Assembly (NCBI RefSeq): GCF_017298635.1
Contig: NZ_CP071182.1
Span: forward strand, 4,688,001-4,752,000
Length of the DNA stretch: 64,000 nt
Reading direction: 5' to 3'
Origin: Paenalicyclobacillus mengziensis
GTDB taxonomy: Bacteria; Bacillota; Bacilli; Alicyclobacillales; Alicyclobacillaceae
The notes under the pieces were generated by a model that saw only the letters and a program-made list of their open reading frames with translations, did not search any database and was not told where the DNA came from. Shown here one piece after another: positions 8,794 through 17,959 of this stretch. Position numbers and translations under genes: made by a program. Within the stretch, counting starts at the first letter, position 1. Each line of letters begins with the position of its first letter.

Positions 8794-9408
8794 TCAACCA
8801 GGACTTTTGAGCATCCTGTTTGATGCCTCTGCCGAATCGGTATTGCTCGACTCAATCCCCTTCAGGACCATGTCCACGAACACACTCGCCACTTCTTTAT
8901 CCGACAATCTTCCGCTCGGGTGGAACCACTGGTAGCTCCAGTTTGTCATGCCAAGGATGCCGAGTGCCACGATCTCAACGTCCAGGTTTTTGCGAAGTTC
9001 TCCCGACCCCACACCCTGGCGCAAGAGAGATTCAATATTCAGTCGGAACTGCGTACGTTTTGGAATGACCTCAGCCAGTCGCTCGTCGCTCAAATTTCGC
9101 ATTTCCCGAAAAAAGACCCGTGCACTCGCACCCTGCCCTTCAATCGAGTGAAGGAGCATATACACGACATCATACAGCTTTGTCCGCCAGTTCTTTCCAT
9201 CGTCGTTGAGGATAAGCTCCTGTTGTCTGAGAATACTCTCGATATACCCTAGATGGATGTCGAGCAGCAATTCTTCCTTGCTGGTAAAGTAATGATAAAA
9301 TGTCCCCTTGGTCACACCAAGGGTATCGCAGATATCTTGAACCGAGGTCTCGGTAAACCCCTTCTTTTGAAAGAGATCAATGCTCACTTTCGTGATCTTG
9401 TCTTTCAT
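8794..9408 (-). CDS. TetR-family transcriptional regulator
   Basis: 204 residues from ATG 9408, chosen because GAGAGGG lies just upstream. Residues 1-50 form the TetR helix-turn-helix (ITKVSIDLFQKKGFTETSVQDICDTLGVTKGTFYHYFTSKEELL). The C-terminal half is the ligand-binding helical domain. The gene lies 108 bp downstream of an acyl-CoA ligase on the same strand, an arrangement typical of FadR/YsiA-like repressors that sense acyl-CoA, so control of the neighbouring ligase genes is a reasonable inference. An 8-bp inverted repeat AGGCATCA/TGATGCCT (8789-8828) overlaps the end of the gene and may terminate the operon. Confidence 0.88.
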   Translation of the reverse strand: MKDKITKVSIDLFQKKGFTETSVQDICDTLGVTKGTFYHYFTSKEELLLDIHLGYIESILRQQELILNDDGKNWRTKLYDVVYMLLHSIEGQGASARVFFREMRNLSDERLAEVIPKRTQFRLNIESLLRQGVGSGELRKNLDVEIVALGILGMTNWSYQWFHPSGRLSDKEVASVFVDMVLKGIESSNTDSAEASNRMLKSPG

Positions 9409-9516
9409 ACATACGCCCTCTCTGACAAACATGCATCCTCTCAAACAAGTCAGCCATCCGAAGCCGGCCCATCCGAAGAATGCTCCATAATCCATAGTTC
9501 CACGTCTAATTCGAGG

Positions 9517-11127
9517 TTACCTGCTGGCTTCTTCACGCAAGGTACGACGCAGCACTTTGCCGACGTTTGTCTTTGGCAGCTCGCTTCGAAACTCAATGAG
9601 CTTCGGTACCTTATACGGCGCCATATTGGCTTTGCAATAATCAGCGATGTCTTGCTCTGTCGCGTTGGCACCGTCTTTGAGTACGATAAATGCCTTCACC
9701 GTCTCACCACGATACGGGTCAGCAACGCCAATCACGGCCGCTTCTTTAACAGCAGGATGCTCGTAGATGACTTCCTCAATCTCGCGCGGGTATACGTTGT
9801 AACCACTTGCGATAATGAGGTCCTTTTTCCGGTCCATGATGTAGACGTAGCCTTGTTCGTCCATGCGGGCGAGATCGCCCGTGTAAAGCCAGCCATTGCG
9901 CAAAGCTTTTTTGGTTTCCTCCGGCATGTTCCAATACCCTTTCATGACCTGAGGACCGTGGATGATAAGCTCTCCGAGCTCTCCGATAGGAAGTTCCCTT
10001 TCACCTGTCTCTGTATCGACAATCTTGTACTCCGTCGAAGGGAATCCAATCCCAACACTGCCTGGCTTTCGTTCTGCAAATGGCGGATTGCAATGCGTCG
10101 TCGGCGACGCTTCCGATAAGCCGTAGCCTTCAAGGACTTTGGCTCCCGTCCTTCGCTCGAACTCCCTCATGAGTTCAACCGGCATTGGTGCGCTTCCACT
10201 GTTACATGTCCGAATACTATCCACACCATACTCTTCGACGCCCGGATAGTTGGTGAGCGCTACGTACATCGTCGGTACCCCGGGAAAACTCGTAGGTTTT
10301 TCGCGTTTGATGGTCTCGAGAACTTCCTTAATGTCAAAGCGCGGCAATAATACAAGAGATGACCCTGCGTAAAGCGTTAGGTTCATACAAGCCGTCATGC
10401 CAAAGACGTGAAACAGTGGGATGACCGTCAGGCAACGGTCTTGACCGGGGTGAAAATCACTCTTAAAGAATTCAAAACTCTGAACGACGTTTGCTAACAA
10501 GTTCCGGTGCGTTAACATCGCTCCTTTAGAGCGACCCGTTGTGCCCCCAGTGTATTGTAAAATTGCAACGTCTTCTGCGGGGTTTATCGAAACGGGGTGA
10601 AACTCATGATTTTTTCCGCTTGCGAGAAACGCTTCAAAGGTCTCGTCTGGAGAAACAGACTGCCCGCCCGATTGCAAGGATGCAACAATGACCTTTTCCA
10701 AATCTGTTTCTGCTTCTACGGCCCTTACCCGGGGATATACGGTATCAAGAGCAACAATGGCTTTCGCACCGGAATCCGTCAGAATATACTGCAGTTCTCT
10801 CTCGACAAGCATCGGGTTTACCTGTGTAACGATGCCTCCTGCCGTTAAGATGCCATAGTAGCTAATGACGAAGTGAGGACTGTTCGGCAGCATGACGGCA
10901 ACTCTATCCCCTTTTTGTATACCAGCCTGTTGAAGGGCTGATGCAAAAGCACGCACTGCATCTTCCAGTTCGCGATATGTGGTCTTGCGTCCGTAAAAGG
11001 TCATCGCTTCAGCATCAGGGTGCTCTGAGACAGTGTGTGCCAGCATCTCCTGCAGTGACCAATTTGGAATCTCAGCTTCAACAGCAAATCCGTCCGGGTA
11101 ATTTTGAAACCCGTATTGTACCTTCAT
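9517..11127 (-). CDS. Long-chain fatty acid-CoA ligase (AMP-binding)
   Basis: 536 residues. It has the adenylate-forming signatures: P-loop ILQYTGGTTGRSKGAMLTH, GYGLSEASPTTHCNPP, YTGDLARMDEQGYVYIMDRKKDLIIASGYNVYPREIE, and the C-terminal catalytic lysine segment LPKTNVGKVLRR. It activates a fatty or other organic acid to the acyl-CoA with ATP in the cytosol, feeding beta-oxidation. The start is ATG 11127 after GGAGAG. It precedes the TetR gene and is divergent from the second ligase at 11606. Length and motif set match FadD/LcfA; the chain-length preference cannot be told. Confidence 0.9.
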   Translation of the reverse strand: MKVQYGFQNYPDGFAVEAEIPNWSLQEMLAHTVSEHPDAEAMTFYGRKTTYRELEDAVRAFASALQQAGIQKGDRVAVMLPNSPHFVISYYGILTAGGIVTQVNPMLVERELQYILTDSGAKAIVALDTVYPRVRAVEAETDLEKVIVASLQSGGQSVSPDETFEAFLASGKNHEFHPVSINPAEDVAILQYTGGTTGRSKGAMLTHRNLLANVVQSFEFFKSDFHPGQDRCLTVIPLFHVFGMTACMNLTLYAGSSLVLLPRFDIKEVLETIKREKPTSFPGVPTMYVALTNYPGVEEYGVDSIRTCNSGSAPMPVELMREFERRTGAKVLEGYGLSEASPTTHCNPPFAERKPGSVGIGFPSTEYKIVDTETGERELPIGELGELIIHGPQVMKGYWNMPEETKKALRNGWLYTGDLARMDEQGYVYIMDRKKDLIIASGYNVYPREIEEVIYEHPAVKEAAVIGVADPYRGETVKAFIVLKDGANATEQDIADYCKANMAPYKVPKLIEFRSELPKTNVGKVLRRTLREEASR

Positions 11128-11445
11128 TATCTCTCACTCTCCTTCAAATCTATCGAGACAAAAGAAAGCGTTTGCAGAGTTGTGACGTGAAAAAGCTGAA
11201 GACAAGTTGAACCGCGAGCATTCGACTTGTTGCATAAATTCCGTAAATTACCCAACTGCGCTCGCTTTATGGTTGATCCGTTGACCCGTTGATGCCGCGA
11301 TGAAGTGCTACGGATACAGATCATGAAAACAGCCGACTGACCGGTTGGTATGCTGACATTAGTATAAATCTAGGTGGCCGGTCGAGGCAATCCACAGATA
11401 CCGATCCGTTGAAGCATTCCGCGAACCACCATCAACCTATTTATA

Positions 11446-11477
11446 TGTCATAATTTTCGGAATAAATGATATAATCA
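11446..11477 (+). promoter_or_regulatory. Possible promoter and operator in the divergent ligase intergenic region
   Basis: In the 478-bp space between the two divergent ligase genes, TGTCAT (11446) and TATAAT (11470) stand 18 bp apart, and the -10 lies inside the short inverted repeat ATGAT-ATA-ATCAT. Further left, GACCGGTT (about 11338) and GGCCGGTC (about 11373) are CCGGT-centred words of the kind TetR proteins bind. This is weak, pattern-only evidence. No gene is seen in the interval. Confidence 0.35.
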
Positions 11478-11605
11478 TCTGAATAAAACTTTTTCACATC
11501 TCCTGGTTTCTCACTTCTCCGTTTCGTCTATCTGAAACCGACAAACGCGAGTATCGTTGTTCAACCTGTTTTGTTAGACCTGTTCAGGAAGGAGCGCTGA
11601 ACCGC

Positions 11606-13312
11606 TTGCTGTCGGCACACTACAAATTCTGGCCCAAACGATTACCTATGAGCCTGACCGTGCCAGAGACGACCCTCTACGATAATTTGGTCATGACGGC
11701 CAAACGCTACCCCGACAAAACCGCTATGTACTACTATGGCACCGAGATGACCTATCAAGAAGTGTATAGACAATCCGAATTGCTCGCCGGATACTTGCAA
11801 AAATTGGGCGTCAAGAGCGGTGAGAGGGTCATCCTGTATCTACAGAACTCCCCTCAATTCATCGTTGCGTTTCACGCAATCCTACGCGCTGACGCAGTCG
11901 TCGTTCCGCTCAACCCGATGAACATGACGGATGAACTCAGGCACTATGTTGAAGACAGCAATGCAAAGGTCGCCATTGTCGGTCAGGAATTATACCATCG
12001 CATCAGGCCTCTGGTCGGTTCCACCGAACTGTCATCCCTGATTGTGGCGGCCTATTCAGACTACCTGCCAAGTGCCACTGACGCGTCCGCAAGTAACGCC
12101 CCTGCATTCATGAAAACGGTTCCCGATTTTATATCTGCATCTCGGAAACCCACTACAGACGCGTTCGCCATGACTTGGTCCGACGCCATTGCAGCAGGCC
12201 TAACGGCATCTCCTTCGCAAGCAGACTCATCTCATCTCGCCGTCATGCCGTATACCTCAGGCACCACAGGGTTGCCAAAGGGGTGTATGCACACACACCG
12301 TAGCGTTCAAGCAAACACCGTTGGCGGATGCAACTGGAATGGTCTGTATTCCGACTCCGTCGTCCTCACGGTACTTCCACTGTTTCACGTTACCGGCATG
12401 GTGCACAGCATGCTGGCCCCCATCTATGCAGGCAGCGAGATGGTCCTGATGACGCGATGGGACAGGGACATGGCTGGGAGACTCATTGAATACAGGAAAT
12501 GCACAGGCTGGATCAACATCTCCACCATGGTGGTCGACTTCCTGATGAACCCAAACGTTGATGACTACGATATCTCCTCACTACAAGGGATTGGCGGTGG
12601 CGGCGCGACCTTGCCTGAAGCCGTCGGTGAAGAACTGTATCGACGCACAGGCATCCGCTACGCAGAAGGGTACGGTTTGTCTGAAACTATCTCGCAGACG
12701 CACTTCAACCCGCCCGATGCGCCGAAACTTCAGTGCATGGGCATCCCTTCATTCGATGTAGATGCACGCATCCTTGATACCGAAACCGGCATAGAACTGG
12801 GCCCCAACCAGGAAGGAGAACTGGTCGTAAATGGTCCGCAGGTGTTTGTCGGCTACTTCAAGCGGCCGGATGAGGACGCGAAGGCATTTATCGACATCGA
12901 CGGCAAACGATTTTTTCGCACGGGCGATCTCGCTCGCTTTGACGAAGACGGCTACTTTTTCATGGTCGACCGGGTCAAGCGCATGGTAAACGCCGCCGGA
13001 TTCAAGGTCTGGCCCAGCGAAGTCGAGACCATTCTCTACCGCCATCCGGCCATCGCGCAGGCGTGCGTCATTGGTGTACCAGATGCCAGACGTGGAGAGA
13101 CGGTCAAAGCGTACATCGTGCCGAAGGCAAGCCATCGCGATGCCATCACGGCGGATGACATCATCCTTTGGGCTCGAGAACACATGGCTGCATACAAAGT
13201 CCCTCACCTCGTCGCGTTCGTCGACAGCCTGCCAATGTCGGGGAGCGGCAAAATCCTTTGGCGCAAGTTGCAGGAAGACGAGGCAGTTGCTGCTGCACAG
13301 AACCATAAATAG
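11606..13312 (+). CDS. Acyl-CoA synthetase / AMP-dependent ligase
   Basis: 568 residues from TTG 11606, picked because GGAAGGAG lies about 11 nt upstream; ATG 11648 has no visible ribosome binding site. Motifs are MPYTSGTTGLPKGCMHTH, GYGLSETISQTHFNPP, RTGDLARFDEDGYFFMVDRVKRMVNAAGFKVWPSEVE and SGSGKILWRKLQ. It forms an acyl-adenylate and then an acyl-CoA. The next gene, a phosphotriesterase-like hydrolase, starts 12 bp after the stop with its own AGGAGG, so the two are almost certainly co-transcribed. The product pair suggests hydrolysis of an ester or lactone followed by CoA activation of the freed acid (inference). Confidence 0.9.
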   Translation: MLSAHYKFWPKRLPMSLTVPETTLYDNLVMTAKRYPDKTAMYYYGTEMTYQEVYRQSELLAGYLQKLGVKSGERVILYLQNSPQFIVAFHAILRADAVVVPLNPMNMTDELRHYVEDSNAKVAIVGQELYHRIRPLVGSTELSSLIVAAYSDYLPSATDASASNAPAFMKTVPDFISASRKPTTDAFAMTWSDAIAAGLTASPSQADSSHLAVMPYTSGTTGLPKGCMHTHRSVQANTVGGCNWNGLYSDSVVLTVLPLFHVTGMVHSMLAPIYAGSEMVLMTRWDRDMAGRLIEYRKCTGWINISTMVVDFLMNPNVDDYDISSLQGIGGGGATLPEAVGEELYRRTGIRYAEGYGLSETISQTHFNPPDAPKLQCMGIPSFDVDARILDTETGIELGPNQEGELVVNGPQVFVGYFKRPDEDAKAFIDIDGKRFFRTGDLARFDEDGYFFMVDRVKRMVNAAGFKVWPSEVETILYRHPAIAQACVIGVPDARRGETVKAYIVPKASHRDAITADDIILWAREHMAAYKVPHLVAFVDSLPMSGSGKILWRKLQEDEAVAAAQNHK

Positions 13313-13324
13313 GAGGATGATTTA

Positions 13325-14305
13325 ATGACACATTGGGTTAATACCGTTACCGGGCGTGTCCATCCGAACGAACTCGGCAAAACGCTCATGCACGAACACT
13401 TCGTCTTTGGCTATCCAGGATATCAGGGGGACCTCACCTTAGGCGGTTTCAATGCAGATGAAGCCCTTTCCATCGGCATCAACGTGGCCGAGCGACTCTT
13501 GTCCCACGGCGTTCGGACAGTCGTCGATCCGACGCCGAACGACTGCGGACGCAACCCTGAGCTGCTGCATGAAATCTCCGTCCATACGGGTCTTCAAATC
13601 ATCTGTGCAACAGGATATTACTATGAAGGCGAAGGGGCCCCTGCCTACTTTAAGATGCGGAGTTCTTTTGGCGACATCACGGAGGAAATCTACGAGATGT
13701 TTATGACCGAGATCACGCAGGGGATCGGCAAAACAGGCATCAAACCAGGTGTCATCAAGCTCGGTTCCAGCAAGGGGGTCATTACAGACTATGAACAGGC
13801 CTTCTTCCGCGCCGCTGCAAGGGCTCAACGTGAAACGGGCGTCACCATCGTCACGCACACTCAAGATGGTACGATGGGACCCGAACAAGCAGACCTGCTC
13901 ATCAGTGAAGGGGCCGATCCGGTCCGCATCGTCATCGGTCACATGGATGGTAACACGGATGTTGCCTACCACCACGAGACGCTCAAGCGCGGTGTCACAA
14001 TTGGCTTCGATCGATTTGGCCTGCAGGTCATCAACAACTGTCCGATGGACTACCTGCGTGAAACAGTCCTGATTGGCTTGATTGGCATCGGCTATGGACA
14101 CAAAATCGTGTTGTCCCATGACACCGTCAATTGCTGGTGCGGTCGCCCCTTCAAGGTCAACGAGCAGGCTGCGGCGCTTCTGTCAAAATGGAATCCGACC
14201 CACATTTTTGATGAGGTCCTGCCTGTATTGCGGGAGGCCGGCATCACAGAGGAACAGTTGCAACAAATCTTCGAACACAATCCTCAATCTGTGTTTGGCG
14301 GCTAA
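13325..14305 (+). CDS. Phosphotriesterase-family metal hydrolase
   Basis: 326 residues, an amidohydrolase-superfamily TIM barrel. Metal and catalytic residues are visible: HEH (H23, H25) at strand 1, K145 in VIKLGSSK (the carbamylated-lysine position), H178 in THTQ, H206 in GHMDGN, and D266 in LSHD. Members act as lactonases, esterases or phosphotriesterases; true organophosphate activity is rare in this family. It starts 12 bp after the acyl-CoA synthetase. A strong hairpin follows the stop. The natural substrate is unknown; a lactone or ester whose acid is activated by the upstream ligase is a plausible reading. Confidence 0.88.
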   Translation: MTHWVNTVTGRVHPNELGKTLMHEHFVFGYPGYQGDLTLGGFNADEALSIGINVAERLLSHGVRTVVDPTPNDCGRNPELLHEISVHTGLQIICATGYYYEGEGAPAYFKMRSSFGDITEEIYEMFMTEITQGIGKTGIKPGVIKLGSSKGVITDYEQAFFRAAARAQRETGVTIVTHTQDGTMGPEQADLLISEGADPVRIVIGHMDGNTDVAYHHETLKRGVTIGFDRFGLQVINNCPMDYLRETVLIGLIGIGYGHKIVLSHDTVNCWCGRPFKVNEQAAALLSKWNPTHIFDEVLPVLREAGITEEQLQQIFEHNPQSVFGG

Positions 14306-14314
14306 AGGGCGAAC

Positions 14315-14354
14315 GGCCTCACGAAACGGTAAGAACGAACGATTTCGTGAGGCC
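14315..14354 (+). terminator. Terminator after the phosphotriesterase-like gene
   Basis: A perfect 12-bp stem GGCCTCACGAAA / TTTCGTGAGGCC with a 16-nt loop, ten bases past the stop codon. No long T tract follows (TTATC). Confidence 0.7.
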
Positions 14355-14604
14355 TTATCACGCATGACAAGAAAACGGCATAATATTCCTTCCAACATCG
14401 ATGTTTGATTCCCTCTAAACCTGTTATACTCCTATACGGAGTGACCTCCCGTCTATCTGAGACGAATGGATGACAAGACGAAAATTCAAGTGTCAAACGC
14501 GGTAACCCCATTTTGATGACTTCCCGCCATATAGGTAACAATCCATCCGTATCACCGTCTGAACATATGTACGCTGGAAACTTGTTTTCAAGGAGATTTG
14601 CAGT

Positions 14605-16905
14605 ATGCGAAAGAGCAGAAAGAATCGAAGTACCAATAGATTGCTGCGGCTGGGAACGAAGAAACCAGAATGGTTACAATTCGGACGTAAAGCGACTGAC
14701 AAAAATAGCGCACATCAAACGTTCTCAGTGAACGATCATTGGGATTATGTGCAAGGAAATGGTGCCGGAGACCAGCGAGTCAAGCGCGATCAACCAAAGC
14801 GCTCTCACCTTGCACGCATCAGCGTCGTGTACGGTCTCATATTTCTCTCCTTTTCCTCTCTGATTCTGCGCATGGCTTACCTGCAAATGGTCAAGGGTAC
14901 GACGTTTCGTTCCGAAGCTTCGACAACCATCACCAATAAAATACCCGTGCTCCCGCCAAGAGGTCGAATCTTTGACAGTAATGGCACGTTACTCGCTTAC
15001 GATCAACCCGTATACAGCCTTGCCTTAGTCCAGAGTAACACGACCAATCAGATACAATTGCAATCGATTGCGATGACCCTCGCTCCGGTTTTCCGTACAA
15101 CGCCGCAGAGCATCATGAATAACATCCAGAGTCAAAAACAGTACGCCATGATTATGCTGTTTAAAAACATCACCGAACAGCAAGTTTCGTTTGTCATTGA
15201 ACATCAAGACGAACTGCCTGGCGTCACAGTTGAGTTGGATTCAGAGCGGGAATATCCGTATGGGGCACTCGCGGGTCACGTTCTCGGATACGTCGGTCCA
15301 ATTACTTCCGGGACAGCAAACTACTATGTCAATCAATTGCACTACTTGCCAGACGAGCAAGTCGGGGAAACCGGAATCGAGTCTGAGTACAACCAACTCC
15401 TTCAAGGGAAAGTCGGGCAACAACTGCTCACTTTAGGTTCCGCCGGTTTGCCCCTATCCAAAAATGGCTTGCAGAGCGGAAATGGGTCGTCGCTCACTCA
15501 GGCAGCGAGTGGTATCCAGTCGGCCATCATGAATCCTGCCCCCGTCGCAGGAGACAACCTCGAATTGACAATTGACGGGCACCTGCAGGCGGTTACACAA
15601 GAGGACATCACGAACTTTGTCAACCACTCACCCTACAAGAGTACAATTAACGATGCTGCTGCCGTGATGTTGAACGTAAACACAGGTGCAGTTCTGTCGT
15701 TGGTTAGCTACCCGTATTACAATCCAAATTGGTACACCATGCCTGGACAGCTTACGAAACACGCGACTTACCTGGCAACATCCGGTGCGCAGGAAAATAA
15801 CGCCATTCAGAACCCGAATTACCCAGGGTCTACAGTGAAACCTGCAAACATGCTGACGGCTCTTAAATACAGCGTCATCACCCCGCAAACGGCATACTAC
15901 GTGCCATACCAAATCCAGATTGCAGGCGCCATTAAACACGATGACGTGCCGCACGGATTTGTCGACGATGCAAAAGCGATTACGGTCTCGTCTGACGTGT
16001 TTTTCTATAATGTTGGCTTGTGGCTGTCGAAGTGGATGGGGGCATCTCCATCCTCAGGTGGAGCGCCGCTAGGGGGCGTTTCTCTGCAGCACTGGCGCAA
16101 TGTCGATTTTGCAAAAGGCATTACGGAACTCTTTAACGGCGAGTGGATGTTTGGATTAGGGCAACTTACGGGGATTGACCTTCCGGGTGAACAAACTGGA
16201 AACTTCTACATCATGGACTCGCACAAACAATACGCGGCTGTACCGTTTCCATTGCAACAAGCAACGAAATCCGTTCAGAAGACGGGAAGTTATGTGAATT
16301 ACAGTACGCCAGTATCGATTGCGCTGTCAGCCATTGGTCAAGAACAACAGTTCACACCCGTCGAGCTCGCTCAATACGTCGCGACCATCGCAAATGGCGG
16401 CACACGAATCCAACCTCACCTGCTGCAGGCGGTTTATCCACCTGGACTAACGGATAGCTTGAGTACCCAACAAGAGCCGATTCAGCAAGTCAAGCCGAAC
16501 GTTCAGGCAAACCTAAAACTCAATCAAACGGACCTGCAAATCGTCCATCAAGGTATGTACGGGGTATGCAACAATCCCCTAGGAACGGCCTATTCGGATT
16601 TTTTGGGTACGCCCTACAAAGCAGCAGGCAAGACCGGTACGGCAGACATTTACATCAACGGCGTACACATGGCCAATTCCGTGTTTATCGCCTATGCACC
16701 ATTTAACCATCCACAGGTTGCCGTGGCCATCATGATTCCCGGCGGCGGCTACGGTGCACAGTCTGCTGCTGCCATCGCGCGAAACATGCTTGACACCTAC
16801 TTCAAGGAACACCACGAATTTTTCCCAAAGAGCCAGTGGGAGAGCACCACAATACCCGGTTCGTGGCTCACGTCAACGGCTAATACATCTTTTACAGCGA
16901 AGTAA
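14605..16905 (+). CDS. Class B penicillin-binding protein (PBP2-like transpeptidase)
   Basis: 766 residues from ATG 14605 behind AAGGAG. A basic cytoplasmic N-terminus of about 70 residues leads to one membrane helix (about 72-90), then the PBP dimerisation domain (PPRGRIFDSNGTLLAYD) and the transpeptidase domain. Active-site motifs are S409-T-V-K412 (PGSTVK), SSD (the SxN/SxD motif, in SSDVFFYN) and K676-T-G. It cross-links peptidoglycan outside the membrane; PBP2-type enzymes act in elongation or sporulation. An extended -10 (TGTTATACT, 14422-14430) lies upstream in the 299-bp gap. The unusually long cytoplasmic tail is the only odd point. Confidence 0.92.
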   Translation: MRKSRKNRSTNRLLRLGTKKPEWLQFGRKATDKNSAHQTFSVNDHWDYVQGNGAGDQRVKRDQPKRSHLARISVVYGLIFLSFSSLILRMAYLQMVKGTTFRSEASTTITNKIPVLPPRGRIFDSNGTLLAYDQPVYSLALVQSNTTNQIQLQSIAMTLAPVFRTTPQSIMNNIQSQKQYAMIMLFKNITEQQVSFVIEHQDELPGVTVELDSEREYPYGALAGHVLGYVGPITSGTANYYVNQLHYLPDEQVGETGIESEYNQLLQGKVGQQLLTLGSAGLPLSKNGLQSGNGSSLTQAASGIQSAIMNPAPVAGDNLELTIDGHLQAVTQEDITNFVNHSPYKSTINDAAAVMLNVNTGAVLSLVSYPYYNPNWYTMPGQLTKHATYLATSGAQENNAIQNPNYPGSTVKPANMLTALKYSVITPQTAYYVPYQIQIAGAIKHDDVPHGFVDDAKAITVSSDVFFYNVGLWLSKWMGASPSSGGAPLGGVSLQHWRNVDFAKGITELFNGEWMFGLGQLTGIDLPGEQTGNFYIMDSHKQYAAVPFPLQQATKSVQKTGSYVNYSTPVSIALSAIGQEQQFTPVELAQYVATIANGGTRIQPHLLQAVYPPGLTDSLSTQQEPIQQVKPNVQANLKLNQTDLQIVHQGMYGVCNNPLGTAYSDFLGTPYKAAGKTGTADIYINGVHMANSVFIAYAPFNHPQVAVAIMIPGGGYGAQSAAAIARNMLDTYFKEHHEFFPKSQWESTTIPGSWLTSTANTSFTAK

Positions 16906-17032
16906 AGCGGGCCTGAGGTGACCCCCCATGCCGTGAACTCCCGATGCCGTGCACCTTTCGACAGACTCTGACAGGGTGCCTGTGTTATGTTTGTACGCGC
17001 TCACCTATCAGTCATCAGTCGGAGGTGTTCCC

Positions 17033-17134
17033 ATGGGAATCGGATTTGCTCTGGTCATTGGTTTGCTCGGTGCTATCTACACAATTTTATCGAAAGCTGC
17101 CGACAGCGGCGTGCAAGACTCGCAGGACGAGTGA
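17033..17134 (+). CDS. Small single-pass membrane peptide, 33 aa
   Basis: ATG 17033 is preceded by CGGAGGTGTTCCC, a strong ribosome binding site at good spacing. The product starts MGIGFALVIGLLGAIYTIL, one hydrophobic helix, and ends with a polar acidic tail (SGVQDSQDE). It lies between the PBP gene and glpP, whose stop is convergent. The function is unknown; short membrane peptides of this shape often regulate transporters or envelope enzymes. A longer frame-mate start at 16949 has no ribosome binding site. Confidence 0.6.
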   Translation: MGIGFALVIGLLGAIYTILSKAADSGVQDSQDE

Positions 17135-17221
17135 CGATTGGCCTGCAGTCCAGCGATGGCCGCCTTGAAACCGTCCCATTACAAGCGCCCGCGTTGGAAG
17201 CGTCCACGTTGCACGCCCGAT

Positions 17222-17257
17222 TTAACCACGTCCTTAACCACGTCCTTAACCACGTCC
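17222..17257. repeat. 12-bp repeat that triplicates the glpP stop codon
   Basis: Three exact adjacent copies of TTAACCACGTCC. On the minus strand each reads GGACGTGGTTAA, i.e. Gly-Arg-Gly-stop in the glpP frame, so the natural end of glpP is followed by two more in-frame copies of its last codons and stop. Confidence 0.92.
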
Positions 17258-17803
17258 GTATCCCCAAAGAGCTTTGTCGGAGCTCGTTACCGCCATCGCT
17301 CCGGCTCGAATGGCGCCATCCACATCCTCTGTAGTCCGAATAAATCCCCCCGCCAAAACGGGAATCTGTGTTTTGTCAGCAACTTCCCGAATGACATCCG
17401 TAAGCACGCCTGGCAGTACTTCAATCCAGTCTGGTTTGACCGATTGCACAACTCGGTAACTCGTCTCTAGAGATTGGCTGTCGAGCAAGAAGATGCGTTG
17501 TACCGCCAGCAATCCGCGTTTCTTTGCCGTCGCCACAACCTGCGCGTGTGTCGAGATGAGGCCCTCCGGGCGAACCTCCTGGCAGAGGAACTGAGCTCCA
17601 TGCTCATCTGCCCGCAGCCCCTGAATCAAATCAGCGTGTAAGAGCACTTTGACTCCGCTCTTCTTCGCAAGACTTGTCACGTATTTCGCCTGCGAAAGAT
17701 GGACCTGAAGCATCACTACGTATTCCGTTTCAGCCGCCATCAATTGCTCAAAATCCTTGAGACTGCGGGCAGCAGGAATCACCTTTTGGGAAAGGAAACG
17801 CAT
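17246..17803 (-). CDS. glpP: Glycerol uptake operon antiterminator GlpP
   Basis: 185 residues from ATG 17803 (GAGGTGGGA upstream). It has the GlpP pattern: LLHADLIQGLRADEHGAQFL, GLISTHAQVVATAKKRGLLAVQRIFLLDS, DWIEVLPGVLTDVI, and IPVLAGGFIRTTEDVDGAIRAGAMAVTSSDKALW. GlpP binds glycerol-3-phosphate and leader mRNA and prevents termination ahead of glpD. Here it lies downstream of glpK and glpD on the same strand, and a GlpP-type leader terminator is visible before glpD, so the regulatory circuit is complete. A pair of 25-bp repeats sits upstream (17828-17882). The C-terminal stop is in a 12-bp repeat. Confidence 0.93.
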   Translation of the reverse strand: MRFLSQKVIPAARSLKDFEQLMAAETEYVVMLQVHLSQAKYVTSLAKKSGVKVLLHADLIQGLRADEHGAQFLCQEVRPEGLISTHAQVVATAKKRGLLAVQRIFLLDSQSLETSYRVVQSVKPDWIEVLPGVLTDVIREVADKTQIPVLAGGFIRTTEDVDGAIRAGAMAVTSSDKALWGYGRG

Positions 17804-17827
17804 CTTCCCACCTCGTTTTTCGGTTAC

Positions 17828-17882
17828 TTGGTTGTATGACCTCACATGGAGGACATATTGGTTATATGACCTGACATGGAGG
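17828..17882. repeat. Two 25-bp direct repeats, 30-bp period, upstream of glpP
   Basis: Two near-identical copies built from TTGGTTRTATGACCT followed by SACATGGAGG start at 17828 and 17858. They lie between glpD and glpP and could be a regulatory site or a simple duplication. Confidence 0.7.
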
Positions 17883-17959
17883 CACGTAATGGTTCTTTCA
17901 CTTCCTAGACAGTTCCCCTCACTGGCGAGACCGCTCTACTCACGGGCCAGGTGTGGTTT

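Noticed and set aside
13325..14305. Organophosphate-degrading phosphotriesterase
   Set aside because: The metal ligands are those of the whole family; most members act on lactones or unknown esters, and nothing here shows organophosphate activity.
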